In this document: positions 21,481 to 34,014 of the stretch, one piece after another
Numbering within the stretch: position 1 is the stretch's first letter
Layout: every line of letters begins with the position of its first letter
NCBI GenBank assembly: GCA_036245805.1
Contig: BTRK01000004.1
Span: 31,915,541 to 31,979,540, forward strand
Direction of reading: 5' to 3'
Source of the DNA: Pristionchus mayeri
Lineage: Eukaryota > Nematoda > Chromadorea > Rhabditida > Neodiplogasteridae
DNA: 64,000 nucleotides
Made by a program: the position numbers and the translations under genes
Notes under the pieces: model-generated
What the model was told of the DNA's origin: nothing
The model's database searches: none
Seen by the model: only the letters and a program-made list of their open reading frames with translations

Positions 21481-24400
21481 ATGGGTGGTCTCGGATCGTG
21501 CAGCAGCCTGCTGTCGTTGCTGCTGCTGCTGATCGTCTGCTGCAATCTCTATGCGGGCGATCACTGCGGCGAGAAAGATACTGTAAGCGCTCAGAGCTAA
21601 GATGAGCCTAGCATAGTTCTATGACTGTGACGATGTCTGACAGCGAGAGGGCCGTGTAGGGTGTTGGATGGTTGATCTGCCTCCTTCTCATTCTGACATC
21701 GCTCTCCGTAGTAGGGCAGTCCACGAGGAGGCCCTAGGTGATTAGTTCAAGGTTGAACATCCCATATTTTCTGGTACACAAAGTATTAGTATGCAAGAGT
21801 ATTGAAGTCAGCAAATAAATTGCCAAATCCACACTCTCTTCTGTTGTATATTTCGGAAATTTCCCGCCGTATGTAGTATCGTGTCGGCAGCATCGGCCAA
21901 AACACGCGTCGACCAAGACTTCCCCAGCCAGTGGAAGGCCATCCTCATCGACGAGAACGTAGATAAGTGCGACCTCTAAAACTACCTTCCGATCGCCCTT
22001 CTCTCAATCCGGGATGATCTCTTCACGAAGGCGCTAGTAAGGTGGATGGAGAGGATACCAGACGACGATGAGCCTCTCGAACAAGTTGGATTAAGCATAT
22101 CGCCGATCGTTGAGTGACATGTATTTCCTACATGACCCTTTGCAAGGCTTTGTCCTCCTCGACACCTCTTTTCTCTACTTGATCGTTCCTTTAACTCGTA
22201 TTCTCCGTTCCTCTCACAAATTACGCGTCGCCGTACCGTATTTAATGCCTAGTTCTTCATCATCATCTGCCTCTTGTTCCCTAACACTCTGGAACTCGCT
22301 TCCCCACGCAGTAGCAACCATGCCCGATCCCCTTACCGACACCTCATAACAACAACTCCATATTTTGCAATTCAGTTTTCTAATATAAAAATGTAACACA
22401 GAACTGCCACACATCCCCATCCCACAAGCTCGCCCTATCCAAAATACCGCCTAAACTCACGTCAGTCCCGTCCTATGTCAATGTTGGTGAATAAAGAATA
22501 AAGAATAAATTTCGCCGCCGGTTCGGCTGCATCTATCACATCCCGCTCTTGCTGCCTTGATCGAGCACTACGAATTTCACCTCCGAATTTCGTCTTCTTC
22601 GTGGATTACTGTGGATTGCCGAAATACTCGATCTGGAATGGATTCGGAATATATCAACGCCTGGAGTTGCTCAACACGAATTGTTTCACGTAGATGAAGC
22701 CATTAGATCACCCGATGCACACAGGAGGACTGCATGAAGAACCTGGATTGGAGCGGAGAAGGTGTCGTCATCGATGGGAAGAGACTAACATTTTCGATTT
22801 GAACATGAAAAAAATTTGCGTTTGTGACGCAACATGTCTTTTTTCTCACCAAAATTTCACTATTTTTTTATACTAAATATCATGATTTCTCTTTGAGAAT
22901 ACTTTAAAAAATCATTAATTTAAAGGAGGAGTAAACTCAATATTTAATTTTTGAAGCTATAATATGCACTGCCCAGAGCTCCACAACGATAAGAAACTCC
23001 GAAATTTTCACATTGATATCTCCATTCCGAACAGAGTTATAGCTAGTTGACTGGGAGCCAGATCAGGGAAAGCTCAGGGAAGGGGGCGAGATAGCACGCA
23101 ACTTGAGTTCGTCCCTAGGTGAAACATATTCCAACCAGGCGCGCGTGTACATTTACTCCTCCTTTGACAATCAAGGATATAAATTGCAGCGATGCTTATT
23201 GGAGAAGAGATGCATCACCTGGCCATCAAATAATGCAATGGAATTGATCTGGAGGGACAGCCATATCAAGCCTGGTGCGATAGATTGCGTCGGAGCGACG
23301 ATAAAGTATATTTTAATTTTTTTTACCGTATCAAGTTAGACCTGTTTTTTGCAAATAGTTTTAAATTAACGAGATTATTCCGATCGAAACGATGAGGGTG
23401 CTGAGTGCTTATTTGGTTTTTCCCCCGCTGCGTCAGCATTGCAGTGCCACTTTACATATATCTAAAGACCGCAAGCTCCGCCCACTTTGAGTGAGAAAGA
23501 GTGCCCCAAAATCTGGCACTCCAAACGACTAATCGAATTCGTAACCAAATTCTTAGTGCAAGTCATTTTTCTGTAGGTCTCATCAGTCTTTACAATCTGC
23601 GAAATGGTGATCATGATCTGTTTTGTTTTAATATACAAAAAATCGATTGGGAGGTCATGCATTCTCCAATTTTTGTACTTCCGATGAATATTCGTCTTTC
23701 GCCTAAGTCCAGCAAGGTTCCCCTGATTTTTATCACCACTTCAGTACAAATAAAATATAAAATAGATTTAAGTTCGAATAGTCGATTGCAAAGAACTATC
23801 GGACAGTACGCGTATTTATTGGAATACGACTTCCGCTGCTTATCTCTGCTATATGCAAAAGTATTGCACGTCAGGGGGAACGAACACACGATCCCGTGAC
23901 ACAAGGCCAATGAGCTTCACCATTGCACCGTGCGGACAGGCGCTAGAGTCGTTCCTCTGACGATACTTGATTACTAGGCATCGGAATAGGCTCCGCCCAC
24001 ATGCACCTTTCGACGATCCGCCGTTGAACTACTCGAGAACACTTTTCGAGCCATAGCACGAGTTAGAGTTGATATATCGACAAGCGGTCAAAATTATCGT
24101 CTTATTAGGTTCCTCACGGACATTTTGCGCACTGTTTGCCGTTAACTGCGACAATTCGGCAATCCACGTTGTGGTCCCTACATATATCTCAGTAAATCTA
24201 AAATCACCTCATATCCGACGAATTAAGGATGAGGAGCACTCAGGAGTGGCATGTAATTCTAAACTGTGAAAGTTTGTTCGTAGGATGTGAATTTACACTC
24301 AAAGTCAGCCAGGGAGACAACAAACCGACGTAAGAAATGCTTCCGTTCCCCACTTGCAGTTCAATTTCAGGAAAGATCTCACAGTTTCTTCGCTTGGTCA

Positions 24401-27400
24401 TAACGCGGGTCAAGTGAAGGACGTCACCTTTGATACAAACAAGAAGTGTGAGTTGCAATTTGGAACTTTCCAAACGTAATAATCACCGAGGTTCTTCTGA
24501 TTCTTTAGCAATGAAACTTCAACTGATTTGAAAAGGAATGAGAAATACAGCATGAGAAACTTAGTGCCTGCATATCATGCCTCTCACGAGAGAATAGAGC
24601 TGAGCTGGGGAATCGCGGAATGAGTTCTAACCGGATTTGGGCATCCAGAGACATTCCTGAGTGACCCCCGAAACCTTATTGTTCGCACTTCATTTTGAAG
24701 TGCGAACAATAAGGTTACCACGTAGGCTCGGAAACCGGCATCTCATACTTTGGGAGTTGCTTTCTTGAGTTAAATGAAATATAGAGCAAAATGGATTTCT
24801 GAGTGACCCCATCTTTTTCTTCGAGCAATATCGATCTATACAGTTCGTTTTGTTTAACAGTTTTTTAAAAGTGTTATACTGTGGGCCAATTTTCTCAAGA
24901 ATGTAGGTGCAGAAACAGCTCAAATTCTCACAATTGGTGTAGCTCATCGAGAGCTTTCAAATGAATGGTTTTCGAAAAAGTATAAGCACGCTGGTGAAAG
25001 CTTCGCCCTTTTAAGTTCGTGTGGATCGTTTGAACTTTCAAAAGACGATTTCAATTGGAGATCGATCATTTTTGGCAGCTCGCACCGAAAAGTTCGGTGT
25101 GAAATGAAATACTATGTTTAGAGACCGCAAGGTGGGTGACCGAATTGCTTTGGCAGGGTCATTTATGGGTCTAATGTATCCCTTTGAGGCTAAATAAGGC
25201 CATACTTTTTGCCGTTTGGAGATTTCGTATCGTTGACTCGAGTTATGGCCCAAAAACACCTCGAAAGAGTCACAACGGAAAGGGAGTCGAAATCGGGACG
25301 AGAGCGAAGTGGGCGGAGCCCGATCTGCCTGGTTTCTCCAAAAGTTTGAGCATAGTTTCGCATCGAGCTTGCTCGAGGAGGAGAGGAAAGTCATAGGTCC
25401 TCAAGAGCGCGCGCTCTCTGCACACGCCGGGTGAGAGATAAGCGAGCAAGTAGAGAGGAAGCACCGCCCCCTTGTAGCTCTATTAGCGCACGCTCTTGTA
25501 CCTTTGAAATGAAATGATAACTCGGAAAAAAATCTAAAAAATACGTTCTCCGTGTCAATATACGCCTAAAATCAGGAACTATCCATCGCACCATGCCCGT
25601 GTTAAGAATTGTCGTCGGAACCTTTTCATTCCCCAATCATGAACCCTAAAACGGTCTTTTTTAGATATTTCTGATTAGATAATGCATGACACCCTGTCGT
25701 TTATAGACACTAGCACCCTGTCGTTTATAGACACTAGTCAGACGTACCCAAAAAAATTTTTTCCATATTTTTTGCATAAGTATTCGCTGCGTCATTTCGA
25801 GAACCAGATTTCGGAGCGCCTCTTTCTCCTCCTAAGTGGGCGGAGCCTGCGGTCTCTAACTATGTTGGCAAAAAAGTTCACACGATCCAGGCGAAATAAA
25901 AAGGGACGAAATTTTCACCAGCTCGTATTTTTTTTCGAAAACCATTCATTTGAAAGCTCTCGATGAGCTGCTCCTATTGTGAGAATTTGTGCTGCTTCTG
26001 CACCTACATTCTTGAGAAAATTAGTGTACAGTATAACACTTTTAAAATCGGCTGTTAAACAAAACGAACTATATATAGATCGATAGAGCTCGAACTCAGA
26101 AATCAATTTCGCTCTATCTCCAATATAATAGCTCCCAAAGTATGAGATGCCGGTTTTGCCGAACATACATAGGGAGCTTCAAAATGAAATGCGTACAATA
26201 AAGTTTCGAGGGTCACACAGGAATGCCTCAAGATACCCAAATCCGGCTAGAACTCATTTCACGATTTCCCATCCATTCCCAAGAATGTCAAGTCTAGCTC
26301 GATTCTCTTGTCAGAGGCGTAATTTCGCGTTCTGTAATAATAGTACAATACAGTGCTGCTCGGCAGTAAAATTTTGAACCTTTCAGTTACTGTCAAAAAC
26401 GAGGGCAAGGCGTACGATAACGAACTTCAAACTCTTTTCAAAATTTCAACCACGAAGCCTTCGGTACTTTACTTTGACATCCCGAGAATAGATCTGAAAA
26501 GATCGACTTTAAATTTTCTATATGAGAGACTTTTTGAGAATCTCTCATATAGAAAATTTAAAGTGAACATATGCTTGGCACTAGTCCAAAAATCGAAATT
26601 CTCCTAAACGTGCATACATGTAGTACACGGTGAGTGCAGCTCAAGCTATTTAGTGTTCTAGGCCACTCTCTGAGAAATGAGATGCAATTTAGTTCAAAAA
26701 TTTCAATTTTCGAATTTCGCCACTTGGGAACCGATCAGAACGACTGATATCTCTAAAAAATGCACAATATTCAACTGATTGTACATATGAAATTTTAGAT
26801 GAATCAGATTGAAATTGTTTGAGAAATCATCTTATTCGGGCTAAAATATTTTTTAGTTCATTCGGCAATATAGAAAGGAACCTTTTTTTATTTGCTTGGT
26901 TTGTAGCGCTCACTGATAACTATTTACAGAAAAATTATGAGCGAAAAAAATTGGGACATGTGTATTGAAATGTTCGAAAAACAAAAATAAGTCAGTTTGT
27001 AATAAAGGTTCAGGCTACCGTATCCTGTCATGAGAACACCTCGCAAATTCGTGAACATTGATGCATTTTTGAATCGTTTTGGATTTCAATGTTTCAGTGC
27101 AGAAGCTTTCTGGCACATAACAGAGAACAACTTAAATCGTTCGCTAATATGCTGAAATCGACGGTAGGTTGATACTTCTGCAATGGTGCATATTCCCAAT
27201 TGCCTGCCCACAGAGTTTTTTGATCCAATCCATGAACTAGCGCCACTACTTGACTAGAAAATACGAGCTCAAGTCAAGTGAGAATAGAAAATTAAGACAC
27301 TGAGAATATGCACCATTGCACAAGTATCAACCTGCCGTCGATTTCAGCACATTTTCAATCCAATTCATCTAAAATTTCGTATGTACGATCAGTTGAATAT

Positions 27401-30400
27401 TGTGCATTTTTAGAGATATCAGTCGTTCTGACACTCTTCTCGTAAGAGAATCTAGCTCAGCTAGGGAATGATGAAATTAGTTTTGGTTTTAACCTGTTTT
27501 GGCTATACTGAGGAATCTTTGAGTGACCTCCGAAATCTTATTATGCATACTTTATTTTGGAGCTCATTACATGGGGTCGAATACCGGCACTTCTCACTTT
27601 GTTAGTTGTTTTCTTAGATACAGTGAAATACAGTACCGGACAAAAGTTTCGCAACAAATTTCTCACTGTCATAACTTCGTTCAAGATTGAGCTAGAGACT
27701 TATGGTTGGTAGCATTCGAGAGGGAAATATCAGGAGAAAATAGTCGTACGGTATTTGGTCTGAAACACTTTTATCGCGGGTTTCTGAATTTAATTATCTG
27801 CATCACAAATTTCATGTGTTTTTTGAAACTCAGCCGAAAGTCGATGTTATATCGCACGAACTGTGATGAAAGTATAACTATCGATGTTTAAAATCCACTA
27901 TCTGGCTTGCTCGTTGCACATCGGAAAGAGCTAATATATCGATATTCCGAGACCTCCGTGATGTGTTTTAACGGCTCCATCTTCGCTCCCAGTTGAGCGA
28001 TAGGGCCCCTATTTCGCAGCTACTATACACTAGTAATGTAGAAACATTTTTCCAAGTTTGATATTGATCAGACAAGAAATTGCAAAAATCGAAAAATTTT
28101 GGACATGCATTTTCATACACGTGGAAACAATATTTAACGCTATCGACAAATCCGATTGCTTCCAGCTTTATGCAGAATCTATTAATGAACAAGTGGGTGA
28201 AATTGCGAAGTCAGATGATTTGTTCAGCACATTTTACAGCCTAATAACCACAGAGAGTCAGAACGGCCAAAGTCGTTAGAAATGATCCCTAACGAAAGTC
28301 GACCTAGCATAACGGGAGAGCTTCTTTAAAATTGGCTCCAATTCAATGAGAAATGTGCACATCTTGGATTTGCAAAGCTGTTAGGTGCGTTTTATGCAAT
28401 TTGAACAAGATTCAATTTTACCTTGTACCGTGTTTTAAAGCTCGTGAATATCTGGCTCTCTTTGGTAATTGGGCTGTAAGATGTGCTGGACAAATCGTCT
28501 CACTTTGCCATTTCGCACACTTGTTCATTAATAGATTCTACATAAATATGCAATAAATGGGATTTTTTCGGTAGCGTCAAAGGTCGTCTCCACATCTATG
28601 AAAATTCGAGTCGAAAATTTTTCGATTTTTCCAATTTGTTGTCTGATCACTACCAACCTTGGTAAAATGTTTCTACATTATTAGTCTATAGTAGCTGTAC
28701 AATAGGGGCCCTATCGCTCAACTGGGAGCGACGATATAGCCGTTGAAACACATCTCGGATGTCTCGGAAAATCGATATATTCGTTCTTTCCGATGTGCAA
28801 CGAGCAAGCCAGATAGTGGGTTGTAAACATCGATGGTTATACTTTCATCACAGTTCGTGCGATATAGCATCGACTTTCGGCTGAGTTTCAAGAAATACAT
28901 GAACATTGTGATGCAGGAAATTAAATTCAGAAACCCGCGATAAATGTGTTTCAGACCAAATACCGTATGACTATTTTCTCCTGATATTTCCCTCTCGAAT
29001 GCTTCCAACCATAAGTCTCTAGCTCAATCTTGAACGAAGTTATGACAGTGAGAAATTTGTTGCGAAACTTTTGTCCGGTACTGTATAGAGCAGAATTATC
29101 CTCCGCGTGACCCCAACTCTTTTTTGAGGTCTAACGATCTTTATTCGTCGTTTTGTCTCAAAGTCTAACACTCTTAGTCAATTTTCACAAAAATATAGGT
29201 GAAAGTGCATCTGATATGTTGACACTCGAGCAGCACAGTGACGGCTGTCAAATGAGTGGTTGACGGCAAAAACGGACACTTTGATTTTCGCTCTTTTTAC
29301 TTCGTCTTGATCGTTCGAATTTTTTTGAACAGAAGATTTCATTTCACAACGCACTCTTCGGAAAAGATGGGGTGCGCAATCGAAAGCTTCAACGAATACA
29401 ATGGTCAAGCGATCCATACGAAGTTAAAAGGCGAGATTTTCGCCCGAGTGTTCGTTTTTTCGTAAACTATTAATTTGAGAGCTATCACTGTGATGCGCCT
29501 TCACCTATTTTGAAACAATTGACTGAGCATGTACCACTTTTAAAATCGAATTTACGACAACAATACGTATATAGGTCGATATAGTGCAAAAAAACGAGTT
29601 GGGGGGCTCAGAACAATTTTGCTACATCTTTCACAATATACAAGAAAACAGCGCTCAAAGTGAGAGATGCCGGTATCCGAGCCTACGTAGAGAGCTCCAA
29701 AATGCATTGTGCCCAATATTATTTTGTTGTTCGCTCAGGCATACACGAGGATGGCCAGAATAGGTTTGAGCTCAATTCACATTTCACAATTTCCATTGCA
29801 TTTTTGAAAATGGAATTCTAGCTCGATTCTCTCATGACATTTAGGTGGCCAGAGAACTCGGACTGTTCACTAACAAGATAACGACCCACAACAACATGTA
29901 TAAGCCAATGTGTTCGCCGTTATCATACATTTTCCCGGGTGACGATGTGATGGTTTAAGATTCTTCATCAGCTGCTTTATCTAGAACACCTCTCATCACA
30001 TGCTTTCTTTCTTGCCTTTTGGCGCGGAGGATCATGGTATAATCTGAATGGAAAACTACAAAAAAACCGACGTTGCATTTTGATTATTTCGCTACTCTCA
30101 AATATATGCCCTGATCCATTAAAAAATATTTTTCTTAGAAATATTTGTTTAACAATAATATTGATTTTAGTGTGTTCCGATGATCGAGACCAGAAGGCGA
30201 GAGATACCTCGAAAGTGGTTCGCATTTTCTGCATATACTCAACAACTTTTTCCTTCAATTCAGATATATTCAAACAACGGTGTGGTTACATGCCCACCTA
30301 ATTATCAAGTGATGTAAGCTTTTCACCTAAAGGCTGAACATGAACGTCAACTTTTTCAGATTTAACAAAAAGGAAATGTTGGGTGAATTGAAATGTGACG

Positions 30401-30671
30401 AAGCAGGATGGACATTGAAAGGCGAGTGGACTCACTCTTTTCCGACGTTTTTTTTCAGCTCGCACAACGCTTTAACAATATTGACAGGAAAACATGGCAA
30501 TTCAAAAGTTGTCCTGGCTGGCAACTTGCCTGTTGCTCTATTTTCCAGCGCTCTCTTTTTCTAACTCACCCCTGTAGAATGTCCGAGTGTTCTGGAGTAG
30601 TCTTCACATTCGAGAAAGACGAAATTCTCAGCAAATCCACAATCAAAGACCCTGCACAAAATTGGTTTCTA
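21481..30671 (+). CDS. 5' portion of the large modular membrane-protein gene (tentative)
   Basis: Exon 21481-21582 encodes a signal peptide (Leu-rich, SLLSLLLLLIVCCNLYAG) then DHCGEKDT. Candidate later exons are 23190-23305 (RCLLEKRC...KPGAIDCVGATIK), then a phase-linked chain 24244-24329, 24371-24445, 29853-29952, 30264-30313, 30360 onward. These carry VILNCESL, CPPNYQVM, GELKCDEAGW and similar stretches, with the Cys...Cys...C-x(3)-GW...EC spacing of the downstream modules. Phase matches across a 5.4 kb intron full of foldbacks (24446-29852), which argues for a real gene. An exon from 30578 (ECSGVVFTFEKDEILS) runs directly into the transposon end at 30672. Linking this to the 34152-46748 block as one gene is inference, and exons between 21583 and 24243 are incomplete. 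Confidence 0.45.
21917..22508 (+). mobile_element. Non-LTR retrotransposon (LINE) relic
   Basis: Two fragments in different parts of a reverse-transcriptase ORF. At 21917-22090, KCDL-stop-NYLPIALLSI...LFTKALVRWME...EPLEQVGL matches the RT core region that reads NYRPIxLLS...EQxGFR in LINEs. At 22250-22345, SLTLWNSLPHAVATMPD matches the typical C-terminal xVxLWNSLP block. It ends in a tandem AATAAAG tail (22490-22508), as LINE 3' ends do. The in-frame stop and the missing middle show it is dead. It lies in the first intron of the large gene. Confidence 0.7.
22920..23167. repeat. MITE with TTAAAGGAGGAGT ends, copy 1
   Basis: About 250 bases with inverted ends (TTTAAAGGAGGAGTAAA ... TTTACTCCTCCTTTGA). 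The interior shares long stretches with copy 2 at 47121-47376 (for example TTTAATTTTTGAAG) and, less well, with copy 3 at 31661-32023. Confidence 0.75.
24575..26340. mobile_element. Long foldback element, family B copy 1
   Basis: A palindrome of about 1.75 kb centred near 25460. Matching outer arms: CCGGCATCTCATACTTTGGG (24737-24756) against its complement at about 26133-26152. Inner arms: the stretch around 24890-24990 (TTCTCAAGAATGTAGGTGCAG) against 25930-26025. A further perfect 20-bp hairpin at 24672-24716 sits in the left arm, a local snap-back duplication. No transposase is seen. Confidence 0.8.
26506..26564. repeat. Perfect 24-bp hairpin
   Basis: Arms 26506-26529 and 26541-26564 (core TTTTCTATATGAGAGA) are exact complements with an 11-base loop, between two large foldbacks. 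Confidence 0.7.
26735..27434. repeat. Foldback about 0.7 kb
   Basis: Left arm AGAACGACTGATATCTCTAA (26739-26758) returns as the complement near 27411-27430, and inner arms GCTGAAATCGACGGTAGGTT (27161-27180) return near 27331-27350. The centre is about 27240-27260. Confidence 0.7.
27434..29845. mobile_element. Long foldback element, family B copy 2, interrupted
   Basis: The outer arms repeat the design of 24575-26340 (AGTGACCTCCGAAATCTTAT at 27522 onward; CCGGCACTTCTCAC against GTGAGAGATGCCGG near 29660). The left arm was later split by the 27631-29083 element; without it, this copy would be about 0.96 kb. Confidence 0.7.
27631..29083. mobile_element. Tc1/mariner-like foldback nested in family B copy 2
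   Basis: Ends CAGTACCGGACAAAAGTTTC and exact complement, flanked by TA (27629-27630, 29084-29085), as in Tc1-type elements. The whole 1.45 kb folds back on itself: AGAGGGAAATATCAGGAGAA occurs at 27719 and, as complement, near 28979. Because the arms are so alike, the same peptide reads out on opposite strands. Confidence 0.8.
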
Positions 30672-31660
30672 CAGGGTGCGCCAAAATTACCCGAACTTAT
30701 TGCATCTTTATGTGGCCTCGCGGCCCAATCGATATGCGCGACCTCTATTGCATCATCATAACGAGTGGCCATTAGTCTCTCACTATCCAAGGTTTCACAT
30801 CAGTTTGTCAAGTCATCTAGTAATGGCGATATCTAGTAGCATCCAATCCGCATTCTGGACCTGTACAAGGACAGTGTGACATAGCTCATTGACTCTGCGT
30901 TCACAAGTCCAACAGCTTGATACTGACAAGGTGCATCCGGACAGGGGAAACCGGTCTCTGTTTCCACCCCTAAGAACCGAGATCGCTACAGAAAGAGAGT
31001 ACTTCGAAACATCACGAAGATGATCAAGATTCTCGATATCTCGAACACATCCGTTCGTAGTCTTATTAAGTCCCAGCTGACTCTTCGCCTTCACAAGTAC
31101 TGTACTGCACGGACTAGATGAGCCCCAGTTCAAGCTCCGCAGAGAACGGTACCTAAAATTGCTGTTACATAGTGCTAGGTCCGCGCAAGTTGCTACGTTG
31201 TTCACCAATGCAAATATATTTACTGCCGAAGGCAAGCCGATTTTGCATACTGATTTAATCACTGCCTCTGATCCTGAAGAATCCTAAAATAGTTATGAAG
31301 TCTCTGGTCATACCAGCTATCCCCTCTGCATCAGAGTTTGGGATCGAATTTGCTCAACATGCAAGTTCCCTCTCGTTTTTACCATTCCGGGCGTCTAGAT
31401 CAATACGGAGTATTACATGAAGCACATCCTCGGAGACGTGCTACCCTGGCTCCACTCCCACTTCGATCTGGGCCACTAGATCATTCAGCAAGATTATGCT
31501 ATCATTCACAAGAAAAGTAGTTACTGGACACCCATGCACCCGATTAATCACTCTGACTAATTGACCCCCGAACTCCCCCGATCTCAAACCCTCGACTTCA
31601 GTGCTTGGGGGTATTGTTTCCCTAGAAGTCCTCTACCAATAACTCGAGACTAATCTTCTC

Positions 31661-32023
31661 TTAAAGGAGGACTGAAGGCAAAGTTCAACTTTGGACCCTT
31701 TCATAACCATCATCAAGCTCCTCTTAACGATTAAAGGCTCCAACAAAAATTACATTAATATCTTTACTCCCATCAGAGTTATGATTTGTTGGCTGTGTGC
31801 CATGGACGCTTGATGGGCCAGGGAAATGCGCGAATTCAAATATCTTGAAGATTTGTCAAAAACTGGTGGGAATCGAACCCGCAACCTTCCGATTACGTGA
31901 TGGCTGCTCTACCACTGAGCTATCCTACCGATGTTTGCCTACGCCCTAGCTCGCGTTACGATCTTTGGAGGGTCGAACCTCCCTTCTACCGATCTGGCTA
32001 CTTTGCCGAGAGTCCTCCTTTAA
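31661..32023. repeat. MITE with TTAAAGGAGGA ends, copy 3, carrying a tRNA-like sequence
   Basis: Ends TTAAAGGAGGACTGAAGG and GAGAGTCCTCCTTTAA form an inverted repeat. The left half resembles copies 1 and 2; the right half holds the tRNA-like stretch 31862-31931, absent from the others. Confidence 0.6.
31862..31931 (-). tRNA. tRNA-like sequence, probably a pseudogene or SINE head
   Basis: On the minus strand, TAGCTCAGTGGTAGAGCA fits the tRNA D-arm/A box and GGTTCGATTCC fits the T-arm/B box exactly, so an internal Pol III promoter is present. The anticodon loop in normal spacing would read CGT (Thr), but the anticodon stem has three mismatches, and the 3' acceptor strand does not pair with GGTAGGA. 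I regard it as non-functional. Confidence 0.5.
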
Positions 32024-33586
32024 GAGACTGTCCACCATAGAACGTAACAGGTCCACGGATGGTGAAAAATTCGATAATTTCCAAACTTTGTTTCTGAAGT
32101 GTAGGTACCGAGTGCTGATTGACGGCCCCAATAGCTAAGGTCAGAGGTCGATTTTGAAAAAGTTACAGATACCCCCAGTTTTTGGGGTCGAAAAAGTTGT
32201 TATCCCAGAATGATGTGAAAAATACATATTCTGGTGTATTTTCACTCGTAGATAATGCATTTGCATGTTAAAATTCGAAAAATTGCGAAACAATACAGCT
32301 GTCGCCAAAAATCCATTTTTTCGACAACATTTTGGAAGATCGAAAAAAATAGAAAAATTTCGGAGTGTTCTCACTACGATTTTCGAAATATATGCGAAAA
32401 ACTATGCTAGACATGATTTTTTCAGATTTTTAAAAAAGTGCACTTTTTGGAAAAGAAGATCTAAAGTACGCCAAAGTGGCCTAAATGCCATATAGGACGT
32501 CAGGTAATTCTGAATATTAGGCCAGTTTTTGCATCCTTTAGACTAGAAACAGTTCTAAATTAGTAACATTTTCATTGTGATAGAACCTAAAAATAGCTAA
32601 AAATATCAAAAATTCAAAAACTCATTTTTTGGTCCCTGGTTGGGAGGCCAAAAATTAAACATTGAAAAAGTAAGCCGGACTGAAAATTTTCTGACGTATT
32701 TCGACCCGTAGAAAACGAATTTGAACATATTTTCTCACCAAAACGAAAATGAAAGTTTGTGGGCTCAAAAAATCGTGATTTTTAGCCAAAAATCAAGGTT
32801 TTCTGAGACATTAGCAATTGAACATGTATCGGAAAGCTGTATTTATATTTTTTCTGATACTAAAGATCGATATCAGCGTGATACGCTTTGATTTTGATGT
32901 GTTTTTGAGTCAATTATTTGAAGAAAAAATTCCAAAAATCCTATTAATGGGTTCGGCATGAAATTTCAGAATTTTTCAGAATTCACTTTTCAAAGGTTCC
33001 ACATATCTGAAAAGACGGAAAATGTTATGTTTTCATATTTAAATGTGTTTCTAGTCCAAAGGATGCAAAAAACTGGCCCAATATTCAGAATTACCTGACG
33101 CCCTATATGGCATTTAGGCCACTTTGGCGAATTTTCGATCTTCTTTTCCAAAAAGATCACTTTTTTAAAAATCTGAAAAAATCATGTCTAGCATAGTTTT
33201 TCGCGTAGATTTCGAAAATCATAGTGAGAACACTCCGAAATTTTTCTATTTTTTTCGATCTTCCAAAATGTTGTCGAAAAAATGGTTTTTTGGCGACAGC
33301 TGTTTTGTTTCGCAATTTTGCGCATTTTAACATACAAATTCATTATCTACGGGCGAAAATACACCAGAATATGTATTTGTCATATAATTCTGGGATAACA
33401 ACTTTTTCAACCCCAAAAATTGGGGGTATCTGTAACTTTTTCAAAATCAACCTCTGACCTTAGCTATTGCGGACGTCAATCAGCACTCGGTACCTACACT
33501 TCAGAAAAAAGTTTGGAAATTATCGAATTTTTCACCATCCGTGGGCCTCTGCACAGTTGTTACGTTCTCTCGTGGAGGGTCTCTTA
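32022..33586. mobile_element. Long foldback element, family C
   Basis: About 1.56 kb palindrome. Left: AAGAGACTGTCCACC...GAACGTAAC...GGTCCACGGATGG; right: CCATCCGTGGGCC...GTTACGTTC...GGGTCTCTT. The arms stay alike through AAGGTCAGAGGTCGATTTTG (32139-32158) and its complement near 33447-33466. A single arm of the same family lies at 61701-62060. Confidence 0.85.
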
Positions 33587-34014
33587 AGCTCTCCTTCTCA
33601 CACCATGAAACGAAATCGCTGAAAATTTCCTGCGGGAATTGACAGTTGGATATGAGCAGTGACTCAAGGTCTTTTGCAGAGCTAATTGAGGTCCCACCAA
33701 AATTAGCTAGTATGTTACTATTGTCCATATTGTTGGTAAACTTTATGATGAACCAGATCGCCCAAGTCTCAAATTCCAAAGGTGGAAATCATATGAAAAT
33801 ATCAGTTCGGGTAATTTTGGCGCACCCTGTACTGGTTATAGGTGTTCAATGAGAAATACATTTCCTAGATATATTTATTTGCAAATCACAATTCAAGTAA
33901 TGGTATGAAAATGCAAATCTTGCCATACCTGCAGGGACGACAGTCTGGGAGCACTCATCAGAAAATACCAAAGTGAAAATTTTTGCGACGTGCAGACACC
34001 GTTCGTTGTCTTTC

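Larger units (their letters stand above)
30672..33829 (+). mobile_element. Tc1/mariner-superfamily element, degenerate, with nested insertions
   Basis: Ends CAGGGTGCGCCAAAATTACC and complement, next to TA (30670-30671, 33830-33831). Plus-strand fragments of a DDE transposase are readable at about 31410-31660 (KHILGDVLPWLHSHFDLGH, then IIQQDYA, then a diverged form of the PNSPDLNPLDFSVWG block), broken by stops and frame changes. A MITE (31661-32023) and a 1.5 kb foldback (32022-33586) sit inside. The element lies at the boundary of a coding exon of the large gene. Confidence 0.8.

Noticed and set aside
23878..23945. Minus-strand stretch that resembles a tRNA/SINE head
   Set aside because: A-box and B-box are only partial and no cloverleaf can be drawn.
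27706..29008. ORFs starting VAFEREISGENS / EAFEREISGENS on + and - strands
   Set aside because: Arms of the Tc1-like foldback 27631-29083.
30813..31262. 149-residue minus-strand ORF
   Set aside because: Antisense to degenerate Tc1/mariner transposase sequence; the recognisable motifs are on the plus strand nearby.
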